DNA of 49,209 nucleotides from the NCBI RefSeq assembly GCF_029958925.1, contig NZ_CP124618.1, positions 1 through 49,209 of the forward strand, written 5' to 3'. Each line of letters opens with the position of its first letter. Within the stretch, counting starts at the first letter, position 1. The notes beneath the pieces are model-generated. The model worked only from the letters and a program-made list of their open reading frames with translations. It did no database searches and was not told where the DNA came from. Positions 18,853 to 26,620 of this stretch are shown one piece after another. Made by a program: the position numbers and the translations under genes. The DNA comes from Tropicibacter oceani. Lineage in GTDB: Bacteria > Pseudomonadota > Alphaproteobacteria > Rhodobacterales > Rhodobacteraceae.

Positions 18853-20118
18853 TCAGTCCTGCGCCCAGTCCGGCACGGCGCCGGCGGGCAAAATCTGTCC
18901 CGTGCAGGCGCCAAAGCCCACACGATATCCATCCCCCAGCGCTGCGCCGCGCAGGGTCAGGGTGTCGCCATCTTCCAGAAAGCTGCGGGTCTCGCCGCTG
19001 TCCAGGGTGATCGGTTCCTTGCCGCCCCAGCTCAGCTCCAACAGCGATCCGCGCTGATGCGGCTCGGGGCCCGAAATCGTCCCCGACCCCAGCAGATCGC
19101 CCACCCGCATCGGGCAGCCCGAACTGGTGTGATGCGCCAGCTGCTGCGCCGCCGAATAATACATCTCGCGGTAATTGGTCCGGGCGATCACCGTTTCCGG
19201 TTTGCCCTCGGGCGCCAATCCGACCTCAAGCGCGATGTCATACAGCATCGGGCCGGGCTCGCGCAGATAGGGCAGCAAGGGGCGCTCGCGCTTGGGGGTT
19301 GCGCAGCGGAACGGCTCAAGCGCGGCGCGGGTCACGATCCAGGGCGAAACCGTCGTCGCCGTCGCCTTGGCCTGGAACGGCCCCAGCGGCTGGTATTCCC
19401 AGGCCTGAATGTCGCGCGCCGACCAGTCGTTCAGCAGCACATAGCCAAAGATCATCTCGTCGGCCTGCCCGACGCTGACCATGCCTTCGGAGGGCTGGCC
19501 GACAATGGCGCCCATCTCCAGCTCCAGGTCAAAGCGCGCGCAGGGCCCGAACCGCGGCAAATCCTCGTCCGGCGCCTTCAACTGCCCCAGCGGCCGCCGC
19601 ACCGGTGTCCCCGACACCACCACCGACGACGCCCGCCCGTTGTACCCGATGGGGATCGACAGCCAGTTCGGCGGCAGAGCATTCTCCGCCCCCCGGAACA
19701 TCGTGCCGACATTGGTCGCATGATGCCGCCCGGCATAGAAATCGGTGTATTCCGATACCGCAAAGGGCATCACCATGCGCGTGCCGACCTGCGGGACCAT
19801 GTGCTCGACCAGCTCGGGCGCGCCCTCGTAGCCATCCGCCAACAGCCGCGTCACCTCGGCCCGGAAGGCCGCCCAGACCGCGGGCCCCAGCGCCATGAAC
19901 TCGGTCCAGTCGCCGAAAAAGAAAACCTCGTCCTCATCCTCGATCTGGATGATCCCCGAAGCCTCTGCCGAGGTCACATCCAGGATCATGTCGCCGATCG
20001 CCACGCCGCAATGCGGCTCGCCCGCGTCGGACAGAAAGGCGCCATAGGGCAGGTTGTTCAGCGGGAAATCCGTCTCTGGCGTGTTCGCGCTTTCGACCCA
20101 GCTTGGTTGCAGCGGCAT
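18853..20118 (-). CDS. fahA: fumarylacetoacetase
   Basis: This 421-residue enzyme performs the last step of the homogentisate pathway, hydrolysing 4-fumarylacetoacetate to fumarate and acetoacetate. Visible family features are the N-terminal FAH domain (about residues 15-115), FDLELEMGAIVG with metal-binding Glu residues, and the catalytic-domain sequence LLNDWSARDIQAWEYQPLGPF, followed by SGTISGPEPHQRGSLLELSW near the end. ATG at 20118 follows AGGAG; a longer in-frame extension is rejected. It lies 76 bases after hmgA on the same strand. Confidence 0.95.
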   Translation of the reverse strand: MPLQPSWVESANTPETDFPLNNLPYGAFLSDAGEPHCGVAIGDMILDVTSAEASGIIQIEDEDEVFFFGDWTEFMALGPAVWAAFRAEVTRLLADGYEGAPELVEHMVPQVGTRMVMPFAVSEYTDFYAGRHHATNVGTMFRGAENALPPNWLSIPIGYNGRASSVVVSGTPVRRPLGQLKAPDEDLPRFGPCARFDLELEMGAIVGQPSEGMVSVGQADEMIFGYVLLNDWSARDIQAWEYQPLGPFQAKATATTVSPWIVTRAALEPFRCATPKRERPLLPYLREPGPMLYDIALEVGLAPEGKPETVIARTNYREMYYSAAQQLAHHTSSGCPMRVGDLLGSGTISGPEPHQRGSLLELSWGGKEPITLDSGETRSFLEDGDTLTLRGAALGDGYRVGFGACTGQILPAGAVPDWAQD

Positions 20119-20194
20119 AGACCCGGCTCCTCTTTCGTGTTTCCAATTGCCCCAAATATCCCGGGGGTCCGGGGGCTGGCCCCCGGCCTGCGCC

Positions 20195-21556
20195 TTACTT
20201 CTTCCCCGGCGTGCCGTCGAATTTCTTCTCAAGGCTGTCCCAGCAGTCAATGTAATCATCCTGCAAGGGCGCCTCTTTCGCGGCGAACTCGGTCAGGTGC
20301 TGGGGAAAGCGCGTCTCGAACATGAAGGACATGGTGTTGTCCAGCTTTTCCGCCTTCAGATCGGCGTTCGATGCGCCCTCAAAGGCGTTCTTGTCCGGCC
20401 CGTGCGGCATCATCATGTTGTGCAGGCTCATCCCGCCGGGGACAAAGCCCTTGGGCTTGGCGTCATACTGGCCATAGATGTTGCCCATCAGCTCGGACAT
20501 CAGGTTCTTGTGATACCACGGAGGGCGGAAGGTATCTTCGGCCACCATCCAGCGTTCGCGGAACAGCACGAAATCAATGTTCGCCGTCCCCGGCACGCCG
20601 CTGGGCGCGGTCAGCACGGTAAAGATCGACGGATCGGGATGGTCGAACAGGATCGCGCCCACCGGGCAATAGGTCTTCAGATCGTATTTCACCGGGCAAT
20701 AGTTGCCATGCCAGGCCACCACGTCCAAAGGCGAATGGCCGATCTCGCAGCTGTGGAACTGCCCGCACCACTTGATCGTCAGGGTCGAGGGTATCTCGCG
20801 GTCCTCGAAGGCCGCCACCGGCGTCTTGAAATCGCGCCGGTTCGCCATGCAGTTGGCGCCGATCGGGCCACGCCCCGGCAATTCGAACTTCTGACCGTAG
20901 TTTTCGCAGACAAAGCCGCGGCACGGCCCCTCCAGCACCTCGACCCGGTAGACCAGCCCGCGCGGGATCACGGCGATTTCCTGCGGCTCCAGGTCCATGA
21001 CCCCCAGTTCGGTGCAGAACCTCAGCCGCCCCTCTTGCGGGACGACCAGCAATTCGCTGTCCGCCGAAAAGAAATAGGCGTCCTGCATCGATTCCGTCAC
21101 CAGGTAGATGTGCGACGCCATGCCGACCTGGGTGTTCACATCCCCCGCCGTGGTCATGGTGCGCATCCCCGTCAGCCAGGTCAGCGGCTGGTCGGAATGC
21201 GGCACCGGGTCCCAGCGGTACTGGCCCAGCGAAATCACATCCGGATCGACGTTCGGCGCCGATTTCCAGTAGGGCAGGTCGATCTTGGCATAGCGCGACG
21301 AATGCTTGACCGACGGGCGGATGCGGTAACACCAGGTGCGTTCGTTCTGGTGGCTGGGCGCGGTAAAGGCGGTGCCGCTCAGCTGTTCGCCATACAGGCC
21401 GTAATTGCACTTTTGCGGGCTGTTCATGCCCTGCGGCAGCGCGCCGGGCAGCGCCTCGGTTTCGAAATCATTTCCGAACCCGGGCATATAGCCAGCCTGC
21501 GTGCCGGTGGTGTCGGTGGCGCGGATCATGCCCTGCGGCAAGGCGTGCTTGGTCAT
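20195..21556 (-). CDS. hmgA: homogentisate 1,2-dioxygenase
   Basis: This 453-residue non-heme Fe(II) ring-cleavage enzyme converts homogentisate to 4-maleylacetoacetate. The N-terminus shows [19 protein letters not shown] and [25 protein letters not shown], both hallmarks. The C-terminal iron site includes the His of PWYHKN, the Glu of MSELMG and the His of MMPHGPD. ATG at 21556 follows GGGAGG at good spacing; the open frame continues far upstream but that part is antisense to the CorA-type gene. Being first in the operon, it carries the likely operators 71-113 bases upstream. Neither maleylacetoacetate isomerase nor 4-hydroxyphenylpyruvate dioxygenase is in the window. Confidence 0.96.
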   Translation of the reverse strand: MTKHALPQGMIRATDTTGTQAGYMPGFGNDFETEALPGALPQGMNSPQKCNYGLYGEQLSGTAFTAPSHQNERTWCYRIRPSVKHSSRYAKIDLPYWKSAPNVDPDVISLGQYRWDPVPHSDQPLTWLTGMRTMTTAGDVNTQVGMASHIYLVTESMQDAYFFSADSELLVVPQEGRLRFCTELGVMDLEPQEIAVIPRGLVYRVEVLEGPCRGFVCENYGQKFELPGRGPIGANCMANRRDFKTPVAAFEDREIPSTLTIKWCGQFHSCEIGHSPLDVVAWHGNYCPVKYDLKTYCPVGAILFDHPDPSIFTVLTAPSGVPGTANIDFVLFRERWMVAEDTFRPPWYHKNLMSELMGNIYGQYDAKPKGFVPGGMSLHNMMMPHGPDKNAFEGASNADLKAEKLDNTMSFMFETRFPQHLTEFAAKEAPLQDDYIDCWDSLEKKFDGTPGKK

Positions 21557-21626
21557 TGAAATGCCTCCCTGACTGGCCGTGTCCGGGGCCGCCGGGATCA
21601 CGGTTGAATCGATGGCCCCACTAAAC

Positions 21627-21669
21627 GTTGCAAGTGCAACGGTGTCAAGGTGGTTGTTGCAGGTGCAAC
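21627..21669. promoter_or_regulatory. tandem palindromic operators upstream of hmgA
   Basis: Two near-identical 14-base palindromes, GTTGCAAGTGCAAC (21627-21640) and GTTGCAGGTGCAAC (21656-21669), lie 29 bases apart between the divergent hmgA and CorA-type genes. The GTTGCA-N2-TGCAAC dyad is the size expected for a MarR-type dimer and the 29-base spacing is close to three helical turns. The cluster's own MarR protein is the obvious ligand. Confidence 0.75.
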
Positions 21670-21760
21670 GGTGCCGGGCGCGGGCAAATCCGGTTGCCCT
21701 TGGCCCGGCCTGCGGGAATGATGGCGCCAGCAGATGCGCACAGACAGGGGCACGAAACCC

Positions 21761-22765
21761 ATGGCAGACACCACCGACACCCGTTTTCCCGCCGAAGACC
21801 AGGGGCTGGTCTTTGCCTGCATCCTGGACGGCGACGGCGCCGCCAGCCCCGTCGACTGGCCAAAGGTCGAAGCCTGGAGCGCCGGCGATGGCCCGCTTTG
21901 GGTGCATCTTGACCTGTCCGAACCGCGCGCCCAGGACTGGCTGCGCGCCCGGGGCGGCATGTCCCACATCACCTCCGAGGCGCTTTTGACCATCGACAGC
22001 CGCCCGCGCATCTTTCACGGCAAGCGCGGCTTTACCACCGTGCTGCGCGGCGTGAACACCAACCCCGGCACCGAACCCGAAGACATGGTGGCGCTGAAGA
22101 TCTGGTCCGACGGCACCCGCGTCGTCACCGTCCAGGATGATCGCCTGATGACCCCGCGCGACATTCTCGAACGGTTGCTGATCGGCCGCGACGGGCCGGA
22201 AACGCCCTCGGACCTGTATGCGCAGCTGATCGAACGGCTGACCGAACGCATCGGCGACACTGTCGAAACGCTGGAAACCGATCTTGACGGGCTGGAACTG
22301 CGACTGGACGATGGCAACCCCGCCGACCTGCGCGGCACCGTCACCGACATGCGCCGCAAACTGGCCTGGATGCGGCGCTACATCGCCCCCCAGCGCGAGG
22401 CGCTGAATGCCCTGCTGGTGCAGCCGCCCGCCTGGCTGGACGAACTCAACCGCCTGCGCCTGCGCGAGGCCGCCGACCGCACCGTGCATTACATCGAGGC
22501 GATCGACGCATCGCGCGAACAAACCCTTGTCCTGAAGGACGAGATCGCCAACCAACTGGCCGAGGCGACGAACCGCACGCTGTACGTGCTGGCGATCATT
22601 TCCGGCATCTTCCTGCCTTTCGGGTTTCTGACCGGGCTGTTCGGGATCAATGTCGGCGGCATGCCCGGCACCCAAAGCCCCTATGCCTTTGCGGTCTTCT
22701 GCGCGGTGCTGGTGGCGCTTCTGGTGGCCGAGGTGATCCTGTTCCGCCGCCTCAAATGGCTGTGA
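21761..22765 (+). CDS. CorA/ZntB-family divalent cation transporter
   Basis: This 334-residue inner-membrane channel has a large cytoplasmic N-terminal domain, a long helix (about residues 150-270) and two C-terminal membrane segments (about 275-297 and 307-328). Between them is the family's selectivity motif in the form [10 protein letters not shown] (GxN = GIN). The spacing and the GIN motif fit ZntB-like zinc transporters at least as well as Mg2+ CorA, where GMN is usual. ATG at 21761 is chosen by homology to the usual N-terminus; the reading frame is open a little further upstream. It is divergent from hmgA and appears to be an independent gene. Confidence 0.85.
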   Translation: MADTTDTRFPAEDQGLVFACILDGDGAASPVDWPKVEAWSAGDGPLWVHLDLSEPRAQDWLRARGGMSHITSEALLTIDSRPRIFHGKRGFTTVLRGVNTNPGTEPEDMVALKIWSDGTRVVTVQDDRLMTPRDILERLLIGRDGPETPSDLYAQLIERLTERIGDTVETLETDLDGLELRLDDGNPADLRGTVTDMRRKLAWMRRYIAPQREALNALLVQPPAWLDELNRLRLREAADRTVHYIEAIDASREQTLVLKDEIANQLAEATNRTLYVLAIISGIFLPFGFLTGLFGINVGGMPGTQSPYAFAVFCAVLVALLVAEVILFRRLKWL

Positions 22766-22800
22766 CCGGGGAAAGTCTGCGCAACCCCCGCGCGTAATCC

Positions 22801-22829
22801 TTGAAAATTTGCGCGATTTCTGGTTGTAT
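22801..22829 (+). promoter_or_regulatory. possible sigma-70 promoter for the plus-strand radical SAM pair
   Basis: TTGAAA at 22801-22806 is five of six to the -35 consensus and is followed after 17 bases by TTGTAT, a weak -10 (three of six). It lies about 70 bases upstream of the radical SAM start. A stem-loop follows (CCGGCC 22854-22859 / GGCCGG 22871-22876) between promoter and start codon. Both assignments are by eye. Confidence 0.35.
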
Positions 22830-22899
22830 CGAAGGGAAAGCCATTCTTTTCGACCGGCCATGTATTTTCAGGCCGGGCCCCTTGCAGAAAGCCTGTTGC

Positions 22900-23952
22900 A
22901 TGTCGGCCTATCTGTCCCGCATCGTCCTGACCGACCAGATGCCCCTGACCTTCAACGCGCTGGTGGTGGAATACACCGGGCGCTGCACCGCCAAATGCGG
23001 CATGTGCTATCAATCGGCCGGGCCCAAGGGGTCGGACATCCTGGGCGACCGGTCGCTTGACCGCGACACCATCCGCCGCCTGCTGCGCGAGGCCCGCGCC
23101 ATTCCCACGCTGGAACCCCGCTTTCACCTGACCGGAGGCGAAGCGTTCCTGAACGAAGGCCTGCTGCTGGACCTGATCGGCCACGCCCGCCAGCTGGGCT
23201 ATATCGACCTGACCACCACCACCAATGCCTATTGGGCGACCACCCCGGCGCGCGCCGATCGCGTCTGTGCCCGCGCCGCCAAGGCCGGGATGACCGCGAT
23301 GGAAATCAGCTGGGACCACTGGCACCGCGACTATCTGGACCCCGATCTTGTCTCCAACTGCCTCGAGGCCTGCGCACGCCACGGCATCACCTCGAACCTG
23401 CGGCTGCTGTCCACCCGCGCCCACAGCTATGGCGAAGCCCTGCGCGACCTGCGCCCCAAGGCGCTGTCCCGGGTCGGGTCGATTTCCTGCGCCCCGGTGC
23501 ATCCCACCGGCCGCGCCATGTCCGACCTTCCGCCCGAAGACATCTGGCACCAGGGCACGCTGGACGACACCTGCCACGCCATCCTGAACCTGACGGTGAA
23601 CCCGCGCGGCGATGTTTCGCCCTGCTGCGCCGGGCTGGATCAACTGGCCTGCCACAGCTTTGGCAATGTCGCCGACGACAGCATCGCCGAAATCGCGCGG
23701 CGGCTGGATGCCTCGCCGGTTGTGCGCACGCTGGTGTTTCGCGGGGTTCTGGAAATCGCCGCCCTGCTGGCCGAGGCCGGGGTCGATCCCGGCACCGATC
23801 ACACCGGCATCTGCCACATGTGCTGGTCGATGTTTTCCGATCCCGGCGTCGTGCAGGCCATCGAATCCGCGCTGGCCGCCCGCCGCGCCCGGGCGATCCG
23901 CCAGGCGCTGGACCAGCTCAGAACCGCCGCCCGCCAAAAGGCCGAGGCATGA
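22900..23952 (+). CDS. radical SAM enzyme A (putative peptide-modifying)
   Basis: This 350-residue radical SAM protein has the 4Fe-4S motif CTAKCGMC (C29, C33, C36) and the SAM-binding GGE (79-81) in HLTGGEAFLNEG. C-terminal cysteines (C225, C242, C243, C251, C305, C308, including SPCCAGLD and GICHMCW) could bind an auxiliary SPASM/twitch-like cluster. I prefer ATG at 22900; no strong ribosome site is seen, and the frame is open upstream. It is a clear paralogue of the radical SAM at 31297-32361 (shared MCYQ.AGPKGSD, TTTTNAYWA, MEISWD.WH, GICHMCWS.FS). It overlaps the partner gene by ATGA. Function is inferred: modification of one of the two substrate-like proteins nearby. Confidence 0.85.
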   Translation: MSAYLSRIVLTDQMPLTFNALVVEYTGRCTAKCGMCYQSAGPKGSDILGDRSLDRDTIRRLLREARAIPTLEPRFHLTGGEAFLNEGLLLDLIGHARQLGYIDLTTTTNAYWATTPARADRVCARAAKAGMTAMEISWDHWHRDYLDPDLVSNCLEACARHGITSNLRLLSTRAHSYGEALRDLRPKALSRVGSISCAPVHPTGRAMSDLPPEDIWHQGTLDDTCHAILNLTVNPRGDVSPCCAGLDQLACHSFGNVADDSIAEIARRLDASPVVRTLVFRGVLEIAALLAEAGVDPGTDHTGICHMCWSMFSDPGVVQAIESALAARRARAIRQALDQLRTAARQKAEA

Positions 23953-24809
23953 AAGCCCCACTCGCCCCCCCTGCCCCCGCCTGGGCCGATGAAATCATCC
24001 TGCGCGCCTTTCGCAGCCTTGGCCTGGTGATCGAACTGGACCCCGACACAGGCACCCTGAAACCCGACCCCGAAAAGCTGACCGACTGGATCGGCATATG
24101 GGAGGCATGGCTGCGCAGCACCGCCGGTTTCGCCAGCGGCACCCGGATGCATCTGCAATACAAACGCGATGTCGCCATCCTGACCGATCTCGACGGGCCC
24201 ACCCTGCTGCGCCTGTCCGGTCTGGGCCAGACCTGCCGCGATTTGGGGCTGGGGTTCAGCGCCGGGCTGCTGCTGAGGCAGGCGCTGGACCAACCCGGCC
24301 CGCTGCTGGACGGGCTTCGGGGCGGCTGGCTGAGTGCCGTGAGCCTTGTCAACGACGGCGCGGTTCCCGATGCGGCGGCGACGCTGGATCTGATCCGGGG
24401 GCTGATCGAGGCGGGCGTTCAGGTCCGCCTGGCGGGCGATCCGGTGCCCTATCTGCAAAGCGGGCTGCTGGACGCGCCGCTGATCAACCAAAGGAACCTG
24501 ACGCTGGACGCGCGCAGCGGCAGCGGCGCCAGCCCGCGCAACGGGTGCCTGCCCTTCATGCGGGTGATCGTCGATTCGACCGGGGCGCTGTATCCCTGCC
24601 TTGGCCTGCTGGGGATGCCGGTGGCCTGCATGGGCCATATCGACACCGCCGCGCAGCGCATCACCTTTGACCGCACGCCGCCGCTGGACCTGGGCGCGCT
24701 GGCCCTGCGCGGGCCCGACCCAAAGGACTGCGCCGACCCCCGGCGCACCCTGGGCCTGCCCGCCCTGTGCGAAAGGCACCGCGCCGGGTTGCTGGCGCAG
24801 GCGGGCTGA
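23949..24809 (+). CDS. radical-SAM-like partner protein A, lacking the CxxxCxxC motif
   Basis: This 286-residue protein is translation-coupled (ATGA) to radical SAM enzyme A. It is paralogous to the protein at 30380-31300. It looks like a barrel-type radical SAM relative but has no CxxxCxxC cluster motif. It keeps a SPASM-like C-terminal pattern, NGCLPFMRVIVDSTGALYPC (C200, C217), then C227, C261 and C274 in LPALCERHR. Three Cys positions (C200, C217, C274) are shared with the paralogue. I infer a catalytically inactive subunit that forms a heterodimer with the radical SAM enzyme, perhaps binding the substrate leader or holding an auxiliary Fe-S or Zn site. No name can be given. Confidence 0.75.
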   Translation: MKAPLAPPAPAWADEIILRAFRSLGLVIELDPDTGTLKPDPEKLTDWIGIWEAWLRSTAGFASGTRMHLQYKRDVAILTDLDGPTLLRLSGLGQTCRDLGLGFSAGLLLRQALDQPGPLLDGLRGGWLSAVSLVNDGAVPDAAATLDLIRGLIEAGVQVRLAGDPVPYLQSGLLDAPLINQRNLTLDARSGSGASPRNGCLPFMRVIVDSTGALYPCLGLLGMPVACMGHIDTAAQRITFDRTPPLDLGALALRGPDPKDCADPRRTLGLPALCERHRAGLLAQAG

Positions 24810-24820
24810 GGCGCCCCTTC

Positions 24821-25651
24821 TCAGTCCTTGGGCTCTTGCGGGTCCGGCAGGCGTTCGAGGCCGCCGCGCAGCGCCGACAACCGCCCCGTGTCGGTCGCCG
24901 TCACCGTTGCCGAACTGGCCACTGCCGTCGTCGCATAGACCGCCACCGCGTTGTTGGCCACGGTGACCAGCGTCGCCACATCGCGCGGCGTCGCCAAAAT
25001 GCGGCCACCGGGCAGGCGCACGCCCTTGCCGTCCAGACCCTTGATCCGCAACAGCTCGTCCGGGTCGATCTTGCCCGTGGCGGTGAACATCGCACTGGCG
25101 GCGGCGCTGGCCGTCGCGGCCGCGCCGCTGATCACCCCGGCGTTCGGCATTTCGCGCAGCCGCGCCACATCGCGCAGCGCCCCCGGCGACAACCGGCCGC
25201 CCAGCGTCTTTTGCAGATCCGCGCCATACAGCACCACGTCCGAAATCTGGCGCAGCAGCCCCGGGTCCAGCAGCACGCCGGCCTCGCGCGCATAGCCGCC
25301 CGGATCGTCCATGAACCGCTTGGCCTCGTCCGGGTGGCTGGCCAACCCTTCAAGGAAACAGACCTGCACATCGGTGGGCGACGCGCCGATCATCTCGACC
25401 GCGCGCAGCCCCGCCTGCCAGCGTTCGCTGTGCGCGGCCTCGCGCCCAGCCTCGGCGCTTTCGATGGCCGGGGCATCGCCGCGCGGCACGAACTGCGCCC
25501 GCATGATCGCGATCAACTCCTGCAAGGTCAGGTCGGCAACCCGGCGATCCGCCGGGACCGGGCCTGGCGCGGGATCGTCCTGCACCACCGGATCGGGGCC
25601 GGGAACAGGCCCATCATTGGAAAGCGGATCATGGCGGGAATCATCGCCCAT
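24821..25651 (-). CDS. substrate-like protein P1 of the radical SAM cluster
   Basis: This 276-residue protein has no recognisable family. Residues about 91-216 align with protein P2 (32447-33028). The shared parts are a leader-like block (SPTDVQVCFLEGL.SHPDEA, DPGGY, EAGVLLDPGLL) whose style recalls Nif11/NHLP leaders, a small-residue segment (170-192), and LRIKGLDGKGVRLPGG (201-216). Beyond that it has its own extension, rich in Ala, Val and Thr (about 224-253), and a charged C-terminus. The first 60 residues are acidic and Pro-rich. ATG at 25651 follows GAGGTG. It ends 11 bases from the convergent partner A gene. I infer a substrate, scaffold or leader-bearing protein for radical SAM modification. 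Confidence 0.7.
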   Translation of the reverse strand: MGDDSRHDPLSNDGPVPGPDPVVQDDPAPGPVPADRRVADLTLQELIAIMRAQFVPRGDAPAIESAEAGREAAHSERWQAGLRAVEMIGASPTDVQVCFLEGLASHPDEAKRFMDDPGGYAREAGVLLDPGLLRQISDVVLYGADLQKTLGGRLSPGALRDVARLREMPNAGVISGAAATASAAASAMFTATGKIDPDELLRIKGLDGKGVRLPGGRILATPRDVATLVTVANNAVAVYATTAVASSATVTATDTGRLSALRGGLERLPDPQEPKD

Positions 25652-25723
25652 GGCATCACCTCGAAATCTGATTTTTGAAACAGGTCTAGATTACCACAGA
25701 TTGCGTCGATTCACCAAACTCAA

Positions 25724-26620
25724 TCAAAACGAGAAAAGCCAGACCCCCAGCCGCACCACCTGCCGCAGGTACAGCCCGACGCCCAGCAGCGTGACAAGGC
25801 TGACCCAAAGCGGCGCGATCCCGGCGGGGCTGCGCAGCGGCGCGCCCGGCGCTCCGTCGGTCTGATCCGGCCCGGGGGCGACGATCTGCCCTTCGTGCAG
25901 CAGCCCCGGCGCACCCGCCTCCGGCCCCTCCAGAACCAGCGCATCGACAAAGCGTAGCGGCAGGCCAAGACAGGCAAAGCCCGACGCCCGATCCTGAAGC
26001 TGGAAATGCAGGTGCGGTTCGGTCGAATGCCCCGAATTGCCCACGGCGGCAATCTGTTGCCCGGCCTGCACCCGCTGCCCCGGCGCCACCCGCAGACTGC
26101 CCTGTTGCAGATGGGCATACAGGCTGAACCGGTCAGGGGCGTGGCGGATCAGCAGGTAGTTGCCGCGCGGGTCGCGCACCCGCCAGTCGATCCAGCCAAG
26201 CCCAGCCGCCGCGAAATCGCGCAGCCCCTCGCGCCGCGCGACCACCTCGCCCTCGGCGCAGGCCAGCACCGGCGCGCCAAAGGCCGGCCACTCGGCCAGC
26301 TTTGGCAGGCCCTGCGGATCCCGCACGAAATCATAGGCAAAGCGCTGCGCCAGCAATCCCCAGGAATGCGACTGCCGCGCGGTCAGCCCGCCATTCAGCA
26401 CCCGCCAGCGCCCCGCCAAAGGCAGGCGCACCGGCACCGCCGCGCCCTGCCATCCCCCCGGCACCAGCTGCGCCCAGACCAGCAGCTGACCCACCGCCTG
26501 ACGCAGCGAAAACACCAGGACAAAAGGATTCAGCAGCAGCGCCGCGATCTGCGATATCCAGAGGCGGGCGTAAAAGCCACGGGGCAGATCCGGGCGCGCG
26601 GTCGTGTCAGGCCTCGTCAT
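25724..26620 (-). CDS. M23-family metallopeptidase, membrane-anchored
   Basis: This 298-residue putative zinc peptidase has a hydrophobic N-terminal segment (about residues 20-50), a peptidase M23/LytM domain and a C-terminal membrane segment (about 268-290). The LytM motifs are SHSWG (H85) with a displaced Asp in AYDFV (D97), YAHLQQGS (H170) and GNSGHSTEPHLHF (H203, H205). In classical members the first His and Asp are closer (HxxxD), so an insertion sits there. ATG at 26620 overlaps the protease gene by 14 bases; TTG at 26629 is an alternative. It is in the radical SAM operon, so peptide processing or wall passage is plausible, though wall hydrolysis is the known role of the family. Confidence 0.8.
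   Translation of the reverse strand: MTRPDTTARPDLPRGFYARLWISQIAALLLNPFVLVFSLRQAVGQLLVWAQLVPGGWQGAAVPVRLPLAGRWRVLNGGLTARQSHSWGLLAQRFAYDFVRDPQGLPKLAEWPAFGAPVLACAEGEVVARREGLRDFAAAGLGWIDWRVRDPRGNYLLIRHAPDRFSLYAHLQQGSLRVAPGQRVQAGQQIAAVGNSGHSTEPHLHFQLQDRASGFACLGLPLRFVDALVLEGPEAGAPGLLHEGQIVAPGPDQTDGAPGAPLRSPAGIAPLWVSLVTLLGVGLYLRQVVRLGVWLFSF

Noticed and set aside
21557..22861. Open extension upstream of hmgA on the minus strand
   Set aside because: It is antisense to the CorA-type gene, has no ribosome site, and HmgA already has a full-length N-terminus with a strong ribosome site at 21556.
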